Origin: Lysobacterales bacterium
Lineage (GTDB): Bacteria; Pseudomonadota; Gammaproteobacteria; Xanthomonadales; Marinicellaceae
Assembly (NCBI GenBank): GCA_026988115.1
Contig: JALSLV010000111.1
Coordinates: 1-64,000 of the forward strand
Direction of reading: 5' to 3'
DNA: 64,000 nt
Position numbers and translations under genes: made by a program. This document shows, one piece after another, positions 27,091 to 36,522 of the stretch. The notes under the pieces were generated by a model that was not told the origin of the DNA, ran no database searches, and worked only from the letters and a program-made list of their open reading frames with translations. Position 1 is the first letter of the stretch. Each line of letters starts with the position of its first letter.

Positions 27091-27106
27091 GTCGGTTGAA
27101 ACCGAC
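27091..27106. repeat. GTCGGTTGAAACCGAC palindromic repeat
   Basis: A perfect 16-bp palindrome. The downstream flank (CAATCCAACTCGATGGCTCAAAGGCGATAA) resembles that of the copy near 22484, so both are members of one dispersed family. A second palindrome, TTGATTTCAAATCAA, lies just before it at about 27066-27080. Confidence 0.65.
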
Positions 27107-27158
27107 AATCCAACTCGATGGCTCAAAGGCGATAACTCCGAAAGGTGTTGTGATGGGG

Positions 27159-29453
27159 TTAATTTTGTTGTTGACTAACACCTTGTTGTAATTGGTGTAA
27201 AAATCGCTCGTCTTCTAGTGACCACCATTGGTTGGCAGTATTTTTGCATTCGTTGCCCAGTTCTAGGGCGAGTAAGTGGTTGTCAAGTGCGTGGTAGGCT
27301 TTGGCTTTTAAGAGTAAAAAAGGATAGGGAAGTGGGTCGTATTGATTTGACTCTTCAAGTATAGCTAGGGCTTTTTGGGCTTGCTTGTTTTGGATATAAT
27401 GTTTCGCTAAGGCGTTGTTAATTTCTATGATGGTTTCGCCATCTTCGGATTTTTTTGCCAGTTCTTTGCTGGATAAGAGTAAGGCGATGGCTTGTTCGTA
27501 TTTATTGGTGAGAAAATAGTATTGAGCGAGTTGTTTGTTTAAGCGTGGCTGCAATCTGACTTCACCAGTTTTATCAATGTGTTGTTGGACTTGCTCAAGA
27601 AGCGGTTCAATTTTTTCAATTTTATTTTGGTCTAAATACAAATCCAAAGCCAATAACTTGTTTTTTAGTAAGGCTCTTTTATTGCCAGAGGCTTGGGCAA
27701 GCTCTGCATGTTCTTGCAGGTAAAGTTCGGCACGTTTCCATTTTTTTAGGGCTCGGCTTATATCAACAGCGTATTGTTTGGCGATTTGCAACATGGCGTT
27801 GTAATTGATTTCGAGTGCAATGTCTTGCATTTTCTGATTCAGCTCCCACGCTTTATCAAAGTTGCCTTGAACCATAAGGACATAAATTAGTTCATTAATG
27901 GTTGCGCCTACACCGAGTTTATAGTTCAATGATTGATTAATTACAAGGGCTTGTTCGAGAAATTGTACCGATTTTTTGTACTCTGATTTATGTGTGCTAA
28001 TGCGCGCCAAAGTGATGTAAATTTTTGCTTCTCCCAATAAATCATCAAGTTTTGAAAACAGTGTTAATGATTTATTCGCCGCTTCTTGAGCTTCTTGAAG
28101 CTGCCCTAATTTTTGCAATAAACTGGCTTTTTTCTGATAAACATGGGCTAAAAGCTCAGGGTTTTCACTGTTTCTAAGGTTTTGCTCAAGTGTGTCTAAT
28201 TCGCTTAATGCTTGCTGGTATTGAGTTAAAATAGCGTAGGTAAAACTTAAATTATAGCGTACTTCATTTAAAGCCAGAAGGTTTTGGTTTTGGTATTTTT
28301 TGAGAATATTGAGGTATAACTCTTGTGCTTGTTGGTACTTTCCTTGTGTGTCATAGATGTCACCGCGAAGGGTGGCGATGGCAATTTCGAGTGCTGGTGT
28401 TAGCTGTGATTCTGATAAAGTATCAAGAATTGCCAAGGCTTTATCTTGCTTTCCTTGCGCATTTTTAGCGTGTGCTAATTGCAGGTGCGCTATTTTAAAA
28501 TTAGGGTCTTGTGTTAGGCATAATTGTAGGTATTGTTCGGCTTTATCAATCTCCCCTTTGTTCAGACTGGTTATGCCGCGAAGGTACAGTTCTATGACAT
28601 GAGAACTTTGTGGAAACAACGACTCCAATTGTTTTATATCGGTTGGATTGCCTGTTGTTTTTGCTAACCATTTACTTGCAGAGAGTAAGGCCCGCGCCAG
28701 ATTGTATTCGGTAAATGTTTGTTTTAAACGCAGGGTGTTTTTATCAAATACCTGCAATTCCACCGTGCTTAAATTATCCTTCTGAAAGACATGAATATTA
28801 ACCACTTTAAGATTTGGAGATAAGCGCCATTGGCTATTGATATATTGTTGTCTATCCAAATGTTCGGGTTTGATTTTGTAGTCTTTTAATTGCGCAATAT
28901 TGGCGTAATTAAAGAGTTGATTGACAAAAGAGCTGGGTGCTTGATTTAACCATTCTTTGTTTTCCAAGTGTGATGATTCGCCATCATTTGATGACATAAT
29001 AAGCAACAGCGATGGCTCTTGTGGCTCAGGTGATGAAGGCATATAAGTGAAGATAACCCCGAAAATAACAGTCATTAGCACAAGCAATAAAAGCACCTTG
29101 GGATGCAGTCGTCTTGTTTGTTTATGAACTTTAGTTTGTTGTTTTTGGCGTAGACTAACTTCTGGAACAAACATTAAGCCTTTGCCATAGACAGTCTTGA
29201 TGTAACTGTCTTTTTCAACAGAGCTTAAAATTTTGCGTAACTTAGAAATAATTTGGTCGATGGAATTTTCGGTGACGTGTTTACCAGCCCAAAGCGTGTC
29301 TAAAATGTCTTTTTTAGTAAACATTTTGTTTGGGTTTTGTAGCAAAAATAACAACAAATCATACTGCAATTTAGTGATGAGCAGTGGTTGATTGTTGGCA
29401 TAAAGCTCCTTAGTTTCGGTATCTAAGGTAAATTTTAAAAATGAATATTTCAT
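27159..29453 (-). CDS. ToxR/CadC-like membrane regulator with TPR domain (left copy)
   Basis: A 764-residue one-component regulator. Residues 1-97 form an OmpR/PhoB winged helix (LLITKLQYDLLLFLLQNPNKMFTKKDIL, VTENSIDQIISKLRKIL, IKTVYGKGLMF). One membrane helix follows (about 124-142, VLLLLVLMTVIFGVIFTYM), so the rest is periplasmic. Residues 280-760 hold many TPRs (LYLRGITSLNKGEIDKAEQYLQLCL and onwards). ToxR-type proteins bind DNA from the membrane; the TPR part would sense a ligand or partner. It is a paralogue of the 34177-36456 protein and divergent from the BspA-like gene. Its DNA fold fits the 11-bp repeats found upstream of that gene. Confidence 0.86.
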   Translation of the reverse strand: MKYSFLKFTLDTETKELYANNQPLLITKLQYDLLLFLLQNPNKMFTKKDILDTLWAGKHVTENSIDQIISKLRKILSSVEKDSYIKTVYGKGLMFVPEVSLRQKQQTKVHKQTRRLHPKVLLLLVLMTVIFGVIFTYMPSSPEPQEPSLLLIMSSNDGESSHLENKEWLNQAPSSFVNQLFNYANIAQLKDYKIKPEHLDRQQYINSQWRLSPNLKVVNIHVFQKDNLSTVELQVFDKNTLRLKQTFTEYNLARALLSASKWLAKTTGNPTDIKQLESLFPQSSHVIELYLRGITSLNKGEIDKAEQYLQLCLTQDPNFKIAHLQLAHAKNAQGKQDKALAILDTLSESQLTPALEIAIATLRGDIYDTQGKYQQAQELYLNILKKYQNQNLLALNEVRYNLSFTYAILTQYQQALSELDTLEQNLRNSENPELLAHVYQKKASLLQKLGQLQEAQEAANKSLTLFSKLDDLLGEAKIYITLARISTHKSEYKKSVQFLEQALVINQSLNYKLGVGATINELIYVLMVQGNFDKAWELNQKMQDIALEINYNAMLQIAKQYAVDISRALKKWKRAELYLQEHAELAQASGNKRALLKNKLLALDLYLDQNKIEKIEPLLEQVQQHIDKTGEVRLQPRLNKQLAQYYFLTNKYEQAIALLLSSKELAKKSEDGETIIEINNALAKHYIQNKQAQKALAILEESNQYDPLPYPFLLLKAKAYHALDNHLLALELGNECKNTANQWWSLEDERFLHQLQQGVSQQQN

Positions 29454-29680
29454 AGGTTTTCAATTATACCCTAATCCCAATAGAGAATCGCGAATTATAG
29501 TGCAATCAATTGGTGCGTATAGCAAATTTAAAAAATTCGTCGCCACCTGATTGGTGATAAGTTATTTTTTAGGTTTGCTAGACGTGCTAAGGGGTAGTGC
29601 TAGAATCGTGTTTCTCTATCGGGATTTAGGGTTATACAAGAAAGTTATTAGATGTCTTGAAATACCCCTCATTTTTGCTA

Positions 29681-29735
29681 ATCAGAATTAAATCAGGATT
29701 ATATCAGAATCTAAATGTCCTATTTTGACTATACT
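29681..29735 (+). promoter_or_regulatory. Three 11-bp direct repeats and -10 box upstream of the BspA-like gene
   Basis: ATCAGAATTAA (29681), ATCAGGATTAT (29692) and ATCAGAATCTA (29703) follow each other without gaps. TATACT (29730-29735) begins 26 bases after the last TCAGAA. There is no good -35 box at the matching place, as in PhoB-type activated promoters where the repeats replace it. The transcript would start near 29742. The same architecture precedes the operon starting at 44872. Confidence 0.68.
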
Positions 29736-29767
29736 GCGTTGGTATTTTATCAATGATGGGAAAACCA

Positions 29768-32700
29768 ATGAATAATTATTTACACAAGTTTAGTTTACTG
29801 TTTTTACTTAGTTTTTTATGCCAAAACTCTATGGCAGCAGGAGCCGATGACTTTGTTATTCAAGTCAAAACTGACTTTCCAGGCACTTCGGCTAATAATG
29901 AATTTACCATTCAAACACTAGGTGCAGGTTACAACTACAACGTGGACTGTGACTTCGATGGTACTTTTGAGGCCACCGCCCAAACTGGAGATTATGTTTG
30001 TGTCTATGGCAGCCCAGGTATAAAAATTATTCGCATTGAGGAAAACAATGGCGATGGCACAGGATTTCCTCGGATTTATTACAACAACACAGGTGATCAT
30101 CGAAAGCTTACAGACATCATCCAATGGGGAACTGGTAAATGGACCAGCATGGGATCCGCCTTTAGAGGGGCGATAAACATGACGGTTTCTGCTGGAGATG
30201 TTCCAAATTTATCTAATGTTACTAATCTAGCCAGTATGTTTCGTTTTGCATTTCTTGCCAACCCTGATACGACAAACTGGGATGTTTCCAATGTCACCAC
30301 CATGCACAGCATGTTTCGCAGTGCCAGTGCAGCCAATCCCAATACCAGCAATTGGGACACTTCCAACGTTACGGTTATGACCGATATGTTTAGAAATGCC
30401 ACCGCTGCCAATCCCGATGTCTCTGGTTGGGATATTACTCAAGTCACCGATATGAGTTTGATGTTTGCCAATGTGACTTTGCCAACGGTAGATTACGATG
30501 CCATGTTAATCCACTTTGACAGTCAAAATGTCAAACCTTCTGTTGTTTTTGATGGTGGCAATAGCCAATACTGCAATATTCCAGCCCAAAATGCCAGAGC
30601 GAGTTTAATTGCCAATAAAAGTTGGAGCATCGTTGATGGCAATCAATGTGCCAATAGCGATCCATTAAATGATTTTGTATTTACTGTCACCACCAATTTC
30701 AGTGGTTCACCCACCGATGCCACTTTTACTATCCCTACCTTTGGTACAGGCTATAAATACAGTGTCGATTGCAATAATGATGGAACCCTAGAAGCTGTTG
30801 GTGTGACAACGAGTTATGTTTGTGATTATTCTGCACTGGGCGGAGTCGGAACTTACACCATAAGAATTAAGGATGCTTTGGGAGATAAAACAGGCTATCC
30901 TCGCTTCGATTTGTTTTATGCGAGCACTGAAAAGGACGAAGTCATTGATATTGCGCAATGGGGAACAGGTGTTTGGACAAGCATGGAGAGTGCCTTTAGA
31001 CAAGCCACCAACCTGCAAATCTCAGCAACAGATGCACCTGACTTATCGCAAGTAACCAGCTTGCAAAACACGTTTAGACTGGCACAGGCATTAACAACTG
31101 TTGGTAGCAATTGGGACACTTCTAATATTACCGACATGAGTGGAATGTTCTCTTATGCTTTTCAAGCACAACCACAAACCAGTAGTTGGGACACAAGCAA
31201 TGTCACGAATATGGCAGCCATGTTTGCAGAAGCTAATTCAGCACAACCCGACACAAGTAATTGGAACACCGCCAAGGTACAATTGATGACAGATATGTTT
31301 ACAAAAGCCTATTTAGCCAATCCAGATACCAGTGGCTGGGATATAAGTTTAGTCACCGACATGACTCAAATGTTTGCTGAGGTCACGCTGCCAACAGCCG
31401 ATTACGATGCTCTATTGAGTGGATTTAATGGTCAAGTCACACAATTTGGAGTAGTTTTTAGTGGCGGCAACTCAAAATATTGTGATGTTGCGGCTCATGA
31501 TGGGTTAATTAATACCCATGGCTGGGCCATTACTGATGGTGGTTTGGATCCTAATTGCCCTGGACCTGCTGATAACTTTGTTTTTGTGGTTAAAACCGAT
31601 AACTTAGGTAGCTCAAGTGATACCCAGTTCACCATTCCGACCAATGGAGCAGGCTACAATTATAATGTTGATTGCGATGATGACAATCCTGGGATTAATA
31701 CTGCCAGTGCCCAAACAGGCAATTACACCTGTAATTATGCCGTTGCAGGTACTTACACCATTAGAATTTCGGATAATGTCGGTGATAAGACAGGATTTCC
31801 ACGTATTTATTTTAATAACCAACTTGACAGACAAAAAATAATTGAACTCAAACAATGGGGCAAAGGAATTTGGACATCTATGGCTGCCGCCTTTTATGGT
31901 GCAGAGAATATGATTGTCTCAGCAACAGATGTCCCCAACTTATCTCAAGTAAGCAATGCTGTTAGCATGTTTCTATTTGCAAGTATTGCCAACCCCAATA
32001 CCACAAACTGGGATGTCTCAAACATTCAATACATGACATCTATGTTTAGAGATGCAACGGCTGCCAGCCCCGATACAAGCCAGTGGACAACCAACAGCCT
32101 TGCCCAAACAACCTTTATGTTTTTGGGTGCCACCTCAGCCAACCCAGATGTCAGCAACTGGAACACAAGCAATATTGTGGATATGCGTGGCATGTTTTCT
32201 GGAGCGACCTCAGCCAACCCAGATGTCAGCAACTGGAACACAAGCAATATTGTGGATATGCGTGGCATGTTTTCTGGAGCGACCTCAGCCACGCCTGATA
32301 TGAGTAATTGGGATATTACGGGCATTAGCGTTCCCAATTCAATGGAATCGATGTTTCAAGGCGTGACTCTGCCAACCGCACTATACGACGCTGCACTGGC
32401 TAATTTTGACTCACAAGTCACCGCTAATGGCATAGTATTTGATGGCGGAAATTCCCAATACTGCAATGTTGCCGCGCATGATGGTTTAATTAATACCCAT
32501 GGTTGGACCATTACTGATGGTGGTTTGGATCCTAATTGCCCTGGTCCTGCTGATAACTTTGTTTTTGTGGTTAAAACCGATAACTTAGGTAGCTCAAGTG
32601 ATGCCCAGTTCACCATTCCGACCAATGGAGTAGGCTACAATTACAATGTTGATTGCGATGATGACAATCCTGGGATTAACACTGCCAGTGCTCAAACAGG

Positions 32701-33661
32701 CAATTACACCTGCAATTATGCGTCTGCAGGCACTTATACCATTAGAATTTCGGATAATGTCGGTGATAAGACAGGATTTCCACGTATTTATTTTAATGCA
32801 GAATTTGATTACCGTAAAATAATAGAACTCAAACAATGGGGCAACGGAATTTGGACAAATATGGCATCAGCCTTTTATAATGCCAGCAACATGATTATCA
32901 CAGCAACGGATTTTCCTGATTTATCTCAAGTGAGCAATGCCATTAACATGTTTTCTGGAGCAAGCCTTGCCAATCCCAATACCACAAACTGGGATGTTTC
33001 AAACATTCAATTCATGCAATCCATGTTTAGAGATGCAGTCGTTGCCAATCCCGATACAAGCCAATGGAACACCAGCAGTTTGACCAATACCTTTTCCATG
33101 TTTAATGGTGCAATTATCGCCAACCCAAATGTGCAAAGCTGGGATGTTAGTAATGTAACAAACATGAGTTTAATGTTTCAGGGCGTAACCTTGCCTATAT
33201 CAAGTTACGATGCATTGCTCAATCACTTTAATTCTCAAGCCGTTATTTCGGGCATTGCCTTCTCAGGTGGTAACTCAACCTATTGCAATGTTACCGCTCA
33301 TGATGGTTTAGAAAGCACCCATGGCTGGACTATTACTGATGGTGGACTTGACCCAAGTTGTCCTGGAGCAAGTGAAGATATATTTGCCGATGGCTTTGAG
33401 GCGGTGATTATTTTTAAAGCAGCGGTTAGTCAGTTTAATTACGATTTCTCTGAAGTATCGATAGATGACATGGATGAAACACCTTTATTGATTGCCAAAG
33501 GTTTAGACGATAATAAACAAAGCGTTATCCAAATTTACCTGCGCAATGACCTCGGGCAATTGCAAATTCGCATGGATAACTACGATAATAAAACACAATT
33601 GTGGAAAATAGGACAATGGCAGTCAATTGATAATAAGCAATTAACAACCATCAGTTGGTAA
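29768..33661 (+). CDS. BspA-like (DUF285) repeat surface protein with internal DGFE motif
   Basis: About 1297 residues. A signal peptide (MNNYLHKFSLLFLLSFLCQNSMAA) is followed by four modules of about 300 residues. Each opens with a strand block (DDFVIQVKT..., GYNYNVDCD) and continues with several 25-residue DUF285/BspA repeats of the type MFR-A--ANPDTSNWDVSNVT-M. Each ends with a block containing FDGGNSQYCN. BspA-like repeats are known from surface adhesins and leucine-rich-like folds. After module four comes IFADGFE, the motif that terminates four proteins of the neighbouring operon; here about 85 more residues follow (FNYDFSEVSIDDMDETP...). The start at 29768 is preferred because it gives a clean signal peptide and lies 26 bases after the predicted transcript start. 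ATG at 29753 is an alternative. Confidence 0.85.
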   Translation: MNNYLHKFSLLFLLSFLCQNSMAAGADDFVIQVKTDFPGTSANNEFTIQTLGAGYNYNVDCDFDGTFEATAQTGDYVCVYGSPGIKIIRIEENNGDGTGFPRIYYNNTGDHRKLTDIIQWGTGKWTSMGSAFRGAINMTVSAGDVPNLSNVTNLASMFRFAFLANPDTTNWDVSNVTTMHSMFRSASAANPNTSNWDTSNVTVMTDMFRNATAANPDVSGWDITQVTDMSLMFANVTLPTVDYDAMLIHFDSQNVKPSVVFDGGNSQYCNIPAQNARASLIANKSWSIVDGNQCANSDPLNDFVFTVTTNFSGSPTDATFTIPTFGTGYKYSVDCNNDGTLEAVGVTTSYVCDYSALGGVGTYTIRIKDALGDKTGYPRFDLFYASTEKDEVIDIAQWGTGVWTSMESAFRQATNLQISATDAPDLSQVTSLQNTFRLAQALTTVGSNWDTSNITDMSGMFSYAFQAQPQTSSWDTSNVTNMAAMFAEANSAQPDTSNWNTAKVQLMTDMFTKAYLANPDTSGWDISLVTDMTQMFAEVTLPTADYDALLSGFNGQVTQFGVVFSGGNSKYCDVAAHDGLINTHGWAITDGGLDPNCPGPADNFVFVVKTDNLGSSSDTQFTIPTNGAGYNYNVDCDDDNPGINTASAQTGNYTCNYAVAGTYTIRISDNVGDKTGFPRIYFNNQLDRQKIIELKQWGKGIWTSMAAAFYGAENMIVSATDVPNLSQVSNAVSMFLFASIANPNTTNWDVSNIQYMTSMFRDATAASPDTSQWTTNSLAQTTFMFLGATSANPDVSNWNTSNIVDMRGMFSGATSANPDVSNWNTSNIVDMRGMFSGATSATPDMSNWDITGISVPNSMESMFQGVTLPTALYDAALANFDSQVTANGIVFDGGNSQYCNVAAHDGLINTHGWTITDGGLDPNCPGPADNFVFVVKTDNLGSSSDAQFTIPTNGVGYNYNVDCDDDNPGINTASAQTGNYTCNYASAGTYTIRISDNVGDKTGFPRIYFNAEFDYRKIIELKQWGNGIWTNMASAFYNASNMIITATDFPDLSQVSNAINMFSGASLANPNTTNWDVSNIQFMQSMFRDAVVANPDTSQWNTSSLTNTFSMFNGAIIANPNVQSWDVSNVTNMSLMFQGVTLPISSYDALLNHFNSQAVISGIAFSGGNSTYCNVTAHDGLESTHGWTITDGGLDPSCPGASEDIFADGFEAVIIFKAAVSQFNYDFSEVSIDDMDETPLLIAKGLDDNKQSVIQIYLRNDLGQLQIRMDNYDNKTQLWKIGQWQSIDNKQLTTISW
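31496..32797 (+). repeat. Long near-identical direct repeats between modules three and four of the BspA-like gene
   Basis: About 320 bases at 31496-31816 recur with few changes at 32477-32797, an exact offset of 981 bases (327 codons). This marks a recent in-frame module duplication. Between them lies an exact 75-bp tandem repeat (two units within about 32138-32287, encoding SANPDVSNWNTSNIVDMRGM), i.e. one 25-residue DUF285 unit gained by slippage. Confidence 0.85.
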
Positions 33662-33681
33662 TAATCAATGAAAAAATAATC

Positions 33682-33707
33682 GGGCACTTTTAAAAGTGCC
33701 CTTTTTG
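33682..33707 (+). terminator. Rho-independent terminator after the BspA-like gene
   Basis: Inverted repeat GGGCACTTT (33682-33690) with AAAGTGCCC (33693-33701), then five T. It lies 20 bases after the stop codon. Confidence 0.88.
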
Positions 33708-34176
33708 GTTCAGGCATTAATGTTGCACCTCGTTCCCACGTTCAGCGAGGCAACGAGCCTCAACGAGGTTTTAACTCGGCTGACCACAAGAGGCGCACTT
33801 CACGCCTTAAATTTTTGGGGAAAAGGATAAGCCACCTTTTTTATTACTTCTCTTGTTAAAACTAGGGTGGTTCTATTCTTCTAAAAATTATTAGAGACTT
33901 TTACACAACTTGTGGAACGCGTTAAAAAGTTGTAAAAAGCTCCACTCATCGTTAAAAAATAGTCAAAAACATTGAAGCCTTAAGTGTGCTGAATAAAGCA
34001 AAGCTAATTTATCATGAAGGGAGAAGGGCTCAAAATTAAAAATTATATGAGCAAATAACGGCAGATTTAAAACAAAAACAGTAATTTTCTCTGCATCAAT
34101 GGTTCTTTTGATGTACTATTATTCCGAAGGGTTAATATTTAACAAAAATTTTAAGTAATGGGGATAACTTACTTGT
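33708..34176. other. Non-coding region with dispersed repeats before the right regulator gene
   Basis: It contains a CCTCGTTCCCACGTTCAGCG-type repeat (about 33728-33770) that resembles a widespread bacterial intergenic repeat. It also holds a long hairpin-forming element that opens ATTAGAGACTTTT at about 33890 and closes AAGTTGTAAAAAGCTC at about 33944. The start ATTAGAGACTTTT is shared with 18790. No gene was recognised. Confidence 0.5.
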
Positions 34177-36456
34177 ATGATGTACCAAATTGATAAAATT
34201 TCTTACGATTATTCACAAGGGTTGATTCTTAAAAATGGTGAGGAAATAAAGCTAACCAATAAGCAAAAAGATTTGCTTAACTATTTTATTGATAACCCTA
34301 AAAAGATACTTTCCAAACAAAAAATTATGGAAGAAGTTTGGGGGCGGATTATTACGGAAAATTCAGTCGATCAATTTATCTCCACTTTGCGTGGATACCT
34401 AGAAGAAAACCCATCAAAACCCGAAATACTGGTGACTCATTTTGGAAAGGGCATGAGTTTTGAGGGTGCGATTAAAAAGGTTAAACCTCTCCAGACACCT
34501 AAGGCTGCAGTTAATCAACTAATCTTACTGTTTTTGAGTGTTAGTATTATTGTTGTGAGCTATTTTTTCTTCAGTTCTGTATTCGTTGAGGATAAAAAAT
34601 CACCAATCGATTCGGCTCAAGCTTCTCCTAACCGCATGTTATTTATTACCGATATTAATAACTCGACTAATGATTACAATCAAAACTCAGCAACTCAACA
34701 GCTTATTTCTGAACTTTTAAGGCTTTCAAATGGTGCGGATGTTGTCGATACCAGCCGATTTATGGGAACAGAAAAGAAGCAAGAGCTGACCAAACAAATG
34801 TGGCAATTAAACCCCAATTTAAAATTAGTCAAAACGCAATTGCAACTAAGTGATAAAGAATACGTCTTAAGCATTGAAGTGAGTAATGGGCTCAATCCTG
34901 CAAAAAAGCAACATTTCCGCTCGCCCGATATCCACAAAATAGTTTTGGATGCAGCCAATTACTTAGCCAAAGAAAATTCACAAAACGGTGCTTTTGATAC
35001 GGATTTATTAACTCTGTTACCAGAAGATAAGTATCTAGTAGAAACGTATATGCGAGGATTTTCCTTTACCAATAAAGGAGAAACAGCAAAAGCAATCGAG
35101 TACTTTAATTTATGTTTACAAGAAAAGCCAGACTTTCATCTGGCTCGTCTAAGTTTAGCAAAGGCCTTAAGAAGACACAGTCAATACGATGAGAGTATTG
35201 CTCAGTTGGAAGCATTGCGATCCGTTAACTTGAATGAAAGTTTAACTTTGGTTGTGGACAGTGAGTTTGCAGCTGTTGAGCTGCTGCGAGGTCATTTGAG
35301 CGAAGCCAAGTCCTTGTTTGAGAAAATCATCAGTAATTATCCTTTGACCTATCGGCTTTATCCCGCTTACATGAATTTGGCAGCAACGGATTATAGGATG
35401 GGAAATTATGATCAGGCACTCGAAAGATTAAAGGTGTTGGAAAAAACCATTAATGAGAAAACACATCCCGAAGATGCGGCATTGATTTTTAATACCATGA
35501 GTGCGGTTTATTTGTATCAAAAACAGTTAGATGAGTCTTTCAAATACATTAACAAAAGTTATGAACTTTTTAAAAAAATAGGTGATTTGCAAAGAGAAGG
35601 CCTGTCTTTAGCTCGGTTATCTATTTATTATTTCATGATTGGTGATTTGCAAAAGGCGGAAATTCACATAAGGCAGTCCTATGATATTGCTAACCAATTG
35701 GGTAATAAACGCAGCCAACAAGCCGCTTTAAATCACATGGTAGAATTTAAACTTATTGAGGGTAAGTTTGATGAAGCATCCAAACTTAATGTGGACTTAA
35801 CGCATGTTGCCAACGAAATACATTCTCTGCCAGGTCAGACTCGAGCGGCACAATGGGATAGCTTAATCGCGATAGAAAAAAAGCAATTCGATAAGGCACA
35901 ACGTTCTATTTCACAACACTGGCAATTAGCACAAACAAGTCAGTCCAAACCATCAATCAACACTAACCTGATTTTACAATTGCAATTAGCTCTTGCACAA
36001 AAAAACTGGAAAATGTCCGATGATTTAATTCAAAAGTTGTTGAAGTTAGAAGATAAAGATTTTTTGACCTCCAGTTTTATTCCCTTATACATTGAATATT
36101 TATCAAGGCAGGGATTTAAGACTCGGTTATTTAATGTAATAGAAGAACAGAAAAAAAAGACTGATGTATATAAAGATAAAATTCTACTACAAAAGCTCGC
36201 CATCAGTCTTGCTGAAGAACACCTAAAAGATAACCCGAAAAAATCCATTGAGCTATTAAAAAACCTTATGGTTAATGACCTCATTAAATACCCTTATTAT
36301 TCGGTGCTGGCAGAAGGGTATTACCAAACGGGTGATTTTATGAGTGCCTTAGTACAAATGGAAAAAGCCAAAAAAAGTTATAACCAAAGATGGAATCAAG
36401 AATTACAAGAGTTGTACAATAAAATAAGGATAGCGGTAAAAGCGCAACATAATTAA
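34177..36456 (+). CDS. ToxR/CadC-like membrane regulator with TPR domain (right copy)
   Basis: A 759-residue paralogue of the 27159-29453 protein with the same plan. An N-terminal OmpR/PhoB winged helix (about 1-97: LTNKQKDLLNYFIDNPKKILSKQKIM, ENSVDQFISTLRGYL, THFGKGMSF) is followed by one membrane helix (about 113-134) and a long periplasmic TPR domain (from about 280, YMRGFSFTNKGETAKAIEYFNLCL). The shared TPR entry motif shows true paralogy. It lies between the BspA-like gene and the convergent secreted-protein operon, so the two regulators bracket the adhesin. No phosphorylation receiver domain is present. No 11-bp repeats were seen before its own start. Confidence 0.86.
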   Translation: MMYQIDKISYDYSQGLILKNGEEIKLTNKQKDLLNYFIDNPKKILSKQKIMEEVWGRIITENSVDQFISTLRGYLEENPSKPEILVTHFGKGMSFEGAIKKVKPLQTPKAAVNQLILLFLSVSIIVVSYFFFSSVFVEDKKSPIDSAQASPNRMLFITDINNSTNDYNQNSATQQLISELLRLSNGADVVDTSRFMGTEKKQELTKQMWQLNPNLKLVKTQLQLSDKEYVLSIEVSNGLNPAKKQHFRSPDIHKIVLDAANYLAKENSQNGAFDTDLLTLLPEDKYLVETYMRGFSFTNKGETAKAIEYFNLCLQEKPDFHLARLSLAKALRRHSQYDESIAQLEALRSVNLNESLTLVVDSEFAAVELLRGHLSEAKSLFEKIISNYPLTYRLYPAYMNLAATDYRMGNYDQALERLKVLEKTINEKTHPEDAALIFNTMSAVYLYQKQLDESFKYINKSYELFKKIGDLQREGLSLARLSIYYFMIGDLQKAEIHIRQSYDIANQLGNKRSQQAALNHMVEFKLIEGKFDEASKLNVDLTHVANEIHSLPGQTRAAQWDSLIAIEKKQFDKAQRSISQHWQLAQTSQSKPSINTNLILQLQLALAQKNWKMSDDLIQKLLKLEDKDFLTSSFIPLYIEYLSRQGFKTRLFNVIEEQKKKTDVYKDKILLQKLAISLAEEHLKDNPKKSIELLKNLMVNDLIKYPYYSVLAEGYYQTGDFMSALVQMEKAKKSYNQRWNQELQELYNKIRIAVKAQHN

Positions 36457-36473
36457 CCCTGCTTAGTATCGTT

Positions 36474-36504
36474 TCAACCCTGCGGAATAATTCAGCAGGG
36501 TTGA
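36474..36504. terminator. Hairpin between convergent genes, possible terminator
   Basis: TCAACCCTGC (36474-36483) pairs with GCAGGGTTGA (36495-36504). It sits between convergent stop codons but lacks a strong T run on either side, so its termination role is uncertain. Confidence 0.45.
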
Positions 36505-36522
36505 TATAATGCAGATTTGGTG

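Noticed and set aside
21968-27158. Genomic island integrated at tRNA-Lys
   Set aside because: No integrase and no repeat of the tRNA 3' end was found downstream, although the content is accessory in nature.
29725-29753. TTGACT-N17-TATCAA as a sigma-70 promoter for the BspA-like gene
   Set aside because: Its transcript would begin within about 10 bases of the start codon, leaving no room for a ribosome binding site; TATACT at 29730 fits better with the repeats.
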